25,896 nucleotides of DNA, from the NCBI GenBank assembly GCA_964472275.1, contig CAYYJN010000027.1, forward strand, positions 1 through 25,896. The letters run 5' to 3'. Positions within the stretch are counted from its first letter, which is position 1, and each line of letters starts with the position of its first letter. Positions 23,761-25,896 of this stretch are shown here, in pieces. Origin of the DNA: JAFDVN01 sp964472275. Its GTDB lineage: Bacteria > Acidobacteriota > Holophagae > Holophagales > Holophagaceae. A model generated the notes under the pieces. It ran no database searches and was not told where the DNA came from. It was given only the letters and a program-made list of their open reading frames with translations. Position numbers and translations under genes: made by a program.

Positions 23761-23796
23761 AAGAAAAGCGCGCAGCCCGGTCGAGACTGCGCGCTT
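23761..23796 (-). terminator. Intrinsic terminator after rpmA
   Basis: A perfect 10-bp stem, AAGCGCGCAG (23766-23775) with CTGCGCGCTT (23787-23796) and an 11-base loop, lies 18 bases after the rpmA stop. On the minus strand it is followed by TTCTTT, so with the stem's own TT it reads TTTTCTTT. A good rho-independent terminator, ending the rplU-rpmA transcript before obgE. Confidence 0.75.
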
Positions 23797-23814
23797 GAAT
23801 TGCCGAGGAGGCCA

Positions 23815-24075
23815 TCAGGCCTCGACGGGATCCACATGGATGAAGCGGCCGTGCTGGCCCTTGTCCTGGAAGCGGACCTTGCCATCCACGAGGGCGAAGA
23901 TCGTGTGGTCCTTGCCCATGCCGACATTGACGCCCGCGTGGAAGCGGGTGCCGCGCTGGCGGACGATGATGGAACCGGCGGTGCAGAGCTGACCGCCGAA
24001 GACCTTGGTGCCGAGACGCTGGGAATGCGAGTCGCGGCCGTTACGGGTGGAGCCGACGCCTTTCTTGTGAGCCAT
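23815..24075 (-). CDS. rpmA: Large-subunit ribosomal protein bL27
   Basis: 86 residues starting MAHKKGVGSTRNGRDS, the standard bL27 N-terminus that reaches toward the peptidyl-transferase centre; GVNVGMGKDHTIFALVDG is the conserved middle. There is no N-terminal extension needing Prp protease and no ysxB gene between rplU and rpmA. AAGAGG lies upstream of the ATG. It is separated from rplU by a 121-base structured spacer and followed by a terminator. Confidence 0.98.
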   Translation of the reverse strand: MAHKKGVGSTRNGRDSHSQRLGTKVFGGQLCTAGSIIVRQRGTRFHAGVNVGMGKDHTIFALVDGKVRFQDKGQHGRFIHVDPVEA

Positions 24076-24120
24076 GGGATGCCTCTTGGGAAATTCGGAG
24101 CAAATGGATCGAACGGAGTG

Positions 24121-24191
24121 GATGCGATCGCGGGTTCATCCCGCGAGAGCATCGGGGGCCCGGGGGTGTGCGCGCAGCGCGGAACCCCCGG
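24121..24191 (-). promoter_or_regulatory. Two-hairpin spacer between rplU and rpmA
   Basis: In transcript order (minus strand) a stem of 8 bp, CCGGGGGT/ACCCCCGG (24160-24167 with 24184-24191, loop of 16), begins six bases after the rplU stop. Next comes a nested hairpin at 24121-24153: outer GATGC/GCATC and inner CGCGGG/CCCGCG around a TTCAT loop, with a 3-by-3 internal loop. No T-tract follows either. They may control rpmA relative to rplU, or be processing sites; no known riboswitch or L21-binding leader is recognised. Confidence 0.55.
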
Positions 24192-24196
24192 AGGAA

Positions 24197-24508
24197 TTAG
24201 GCCTTGATGCTCTTGATGCGCACTTCCGTGTAGCCCTGGCGGTGGCCCTGGGTGCGCTGATAGGTGGTGGTGCGGCGCTTCTTGAAGATGATGACCTTCT
24301 TGGCGCGGTCGTTGGCGACGACCTCGGCCTCGACGGAGGCGCCCTTGACGGTGGGCTGACCCACCTTCACATCGCCGCCCTTGTCCACGAAGAGCACCTG
24401 ATCGAAGGTCACCTTGCCCTTGGGCTCGGCCTCCAGGAGCTCCACGCGCAGGATCTCGCCTTCAGCCACGCGGTATTGCTTGCCGCCGGTCTGGATGATC
24501 GCGTACAT
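24197..24508 (-). CDS. rplU: Large-subunit ribosomal protein bL21
   Basis: 103 residues, normal length, opening MYAIIQTGGKQYRVAEGE and ending GYTEVRIKSI; the basic IIFKKRRTTTYQRTQGHRQG stretch is the 23S rRNA-binding loop. The frame is open far upstream, but the family N-terminus and AGAGG six bases before fix the ATG at 24508. It leads the rplU-rpmA unit; I could not find a convincing promoter in the 217 bases between it and the divergent ubiD-like gene. Confidence 0.98.
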   Translation of the reverse strand: MYAIIQTGGKQYRVAEGEILRVELLEAEPKGKVTFDQVLFVDKGGDVKVGQPTVKGASVEAEVVANDRAKKVIIFKKRRTTTYQRTQGHRQGYTEVRIKSIKA

Positions 24509-24632
24509 GCTTGCCTCTTGAGTTGTGCGGCGTGGGGCGGCGATCCGGACGGATGCACTTAGGGCCCATGGCCAGTCAGGCCTTCCAGGATGCCTGGGAA
24601 AGCCTTTGGAGACAAGGGAAATGTCTGGAAGG

Positions 24633-24703
24633 GGGCCTCGGGCCTCGGACCACGGGCCTCGGGAGGAAGCGGCCCGAGGCCCGAAGCCTGAGGCCCGAGG
24701 CCC
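24633..24703. repeat. Heptamer-built inverted-repeat element 3
   Basis: Seven-base units: GGCCTCG twice, GACCACG, GGCCTCG in the left arm; GGCCCGA twice, AGCCTGA, GGCCCGA twice in the right. Arms 24633-24663 and 24673-24703 pair at 27 of 31 positions around a 9-base loop. It lies between divergent rplU and the ubiD-like gene, ending 22 bases before the latter's ATG. The remaining part of that intergenic region (24509-24632) shows no other clear site. Confidence 0.85.
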
Positions 24704-24725
24704 GAAAAGATGGGAAGATCGGGCC

Positions 24726-25896
24726 ATGGGACGCGATTTTCAGGACTTCCTCAAGCAGCTCGAAGCCGCAGACGAGCTGCACCGCATCACGGCCGAGGTG
24801 GACCCTCATTTGGAGATGGGCGCCATTGCGGATCGAGTCAGCAAGCAGCCCGGCGGCGGCAAAGCTCTCCTCTTCGAGAAGCCCAAGGGCGGCGGCATGC
24901 CCGTCCTGATGAACGCCTACGGGTCGAAGCGGCGCATGGAGATGGCGCTGGGCGTGGAGAAGGAGTCGCGCGGCCTGGACGCCGTGGCCGACCGCATCGA
25001 GAAGCTCATCCAGGAGGCCATGCCCAAGCCGGGCCTCGGCTTTTTCGAGAAGCTCGCCAAGCTGCCCATGCTCGCGGAAGTCGGCAATTGGATGCCCAAG
25101 ACGATCCGCAAGGGCCTGTGCCAGGAGGTCGTGAAGACCGGCGATCAGATCAAGCTCTCCGAGTTGCCCGTGCTCACCACCTGGCCCGGCGATGGCGGCC
25201 CCTTCATCACGCTGGGCATGAGCCACACCGTGAACAAGCAGAGCGGCCACCGCAATGTGGGCCTCTACCGTTTGCAGGTTTTCGACGACCGCACGCTCGG
25301 TTTCCACACCCAGCTCCACCATGACGGCGCGCGGAACCGCCACGGCTACGGCTGGGACGAGAAGATGCCCGTGGCCGTGAGCTTCGGCGGTGATCCCGCG
25401 CTGACCTACGCCGCGACGGCGCCGCTGCCGCCCTTCTTGAGCGAGCTGATGTTCGCGGGCTTCCTGCGCGGCGAAGGCATCGAGATGGTGAAGGCCGTGA
25501 GCCAGGACCTTGAAGTGCCCGCCGATTCCGAGCTGGTCATTGAAGGCTTCGTGAACCCCGGCGAGCTGCGTCGCGAAGGCCCCTTCGGCGATCACACGGG
25601 CTACTACTCGCTCGCGGACGACTACCCGGTGCTCCATGTGACGGCCATCACCCACCGGAAGCATCCCATCTATCCCTCCACCATCGTGGGTCGGCCGCCC
25701 CAGGAGGACGCCTACCTCGGCCTTGCCACGGAGCGCATCTTCCTGCCGCTGCTGCGCATGGTGCTACCCGAGGTCCGCGACATGCACCTGCCGGCGGCGG
25801 GCGGATTCCACAACCTCGTCATCGTCTCCATGAAGAAGGAATACCCCGGCCACGCGCAGAAGGTGATGAGCGCCATCTGGGGCACGGGCCAGATCA
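24726..25896 (+). CDS. ubiD: UbiD-family prenyl-FMN decarboxylase (3' end outside window)
   Basis: 390 residues visible, open at the right edge; complete relatives are about 480-600 residues. The family core is clear: HRNVGLYRLQVF with R182, the prenyl-FMN/substrate region, and GELRREGPFGDHTGYY (E280, E284, H290), the glutamates and arginine forming the E-R-E catalytic set; IVGRPPQEDAYLG follows. UbiD enzymes decarboxylate 4-hydroxy-3-polyprenylbenzoate in ubiquinone synthesis, act as MqnL in futalosine-type menaquinone synthesis, or work on aromatic acids. If this organism is a menaquinone user, as Holophagae are, the MqnL-type role is plausible; the substrate is not readable from sequence. 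The ribosome site (GGGAAG) is fair. The prenyl-FMN synthase UbiX is not in the window. Confidence 0.92.
   Translation, partial: MGRDFQDFLKQLEAADELHRITAEVDPHLEMGAIADRVSKQPGGGKALLFEKPKGGGMPVLMNAYGSKRRMEMALGVEKESRGLDAVADRIEKLIQEAMPKPGLGFFEKLAKLPMLAEVGNWMPKTIRKGLCQEVVKTGDQIKLSELPVLTTWPGDGGPFITLGMSHTVNKQSGHRNVGLYRLQVFDDRTLGFHTQLHHDGARNRHGYGWDEKMPVAVSFGGDPALTYAATAPLPPFLSELMFAGFLRGEGIEMVKAVSQDLEVPADSELVIEGFVNPGELRREGPFGDHTGYYSLADDYPVLHVTAITHRKHPIYPSTIVGRPPQEDAYLGLATERIFLPLLRMVLPEVRDMHLPAAGGFHNLVIVSMKKEYPGHAQKVMSAIWGTGQI

Noticed and set aside
24197..24727. Longer rplU reading frame of 176 codons
   Set aside because: The extra 73 residues read through heptamer element 3 and have no counterpart in bL21; the family N-terminus and ribosome site fix the start at 24508.

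Overview
The window is a GC-rich (roughly two-thirds G+C), gene-dense stretch of a Gram-negative bacterial chromosome. EnvC-type cell-division machinery, FadL-like and other outer-membrane beta-barrels, a type II secretion/pilus F protein and an N-acyl-ornithine carbamoyltransferase pathway point to a diderm. The overall gene content reminds me of Acidobacteriota, class Holophagae (Geothrix/Holophaga), but that is inference from gene style, not from a marker-gene comparison. It is draft sequence: a run of exactly 100 N (22569-22668) sits between obgE and nadD.

Layout. 1-5097 (minus strand): a tightly overlapping arginine operon argD-argF'-argB-argE'-argH, with argH cut by the left edge. The carbamoyltransferase belongs to the N-acetyl/N-succinyl-ornithine type and carries alanine at the residue that decides acetyl versus succinyl specificity. 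5093-5215: shared control region with ARG-box-like and repeated TGCATA/GCAT sites. 5216-7583 (plus): argR, a multi-spanning membrane protein and an EnvC-like amidase activator. 7735-8835 (minus): ChaA-type Ca2+/H+ antiporter. 8863-11762 (minus): gspF/pilC-like gene followed by a Sel1-repeat gene of lower GC, with a second decayed copy of the gspF 3' end on the far side of the Sel1 gene. 11786-14840 (plus): a large secreted probable beta-barrel protein and a VOC-fold protein. 14848-19365 (minus): FadL-like outer-membrane protein, a receptor-type Ser/Thr kinase with an extracytoplasmic TPR-like domain, and a protein with a thioredoxin-like N-part and TonB-C-like end. 19435-24508 (minus): rplU-rpmA-obgE-nadD-rsfS-gdhA-DUF535. 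24726-end (plus): a UbiD-family decarboxylase, cut by the right edge.

The least explained structure is non-coding. Three intergenic elements (7584-7730, 23679-23759, 24633-24703) are built from heptamers of the form GGCNTYN in one arm and its complement in the other, giving long imperfect hairpins. A fourth inverted-repeat element (14269-14414) uses a different unit. The elements fill intergenic spaces almost exactly and abut start or stop codons. One lies between the rpmA terminator and the obgE start codon, leaving no ordinary room for an obgE promoter or Shine-Dalgarno. Other points worth attention are a perfect 19-bp hairpin inside nadD, a two-hairpin spacer between rplU and rpmA, and the duplicated gspF tail flanking the Sel1 gene.
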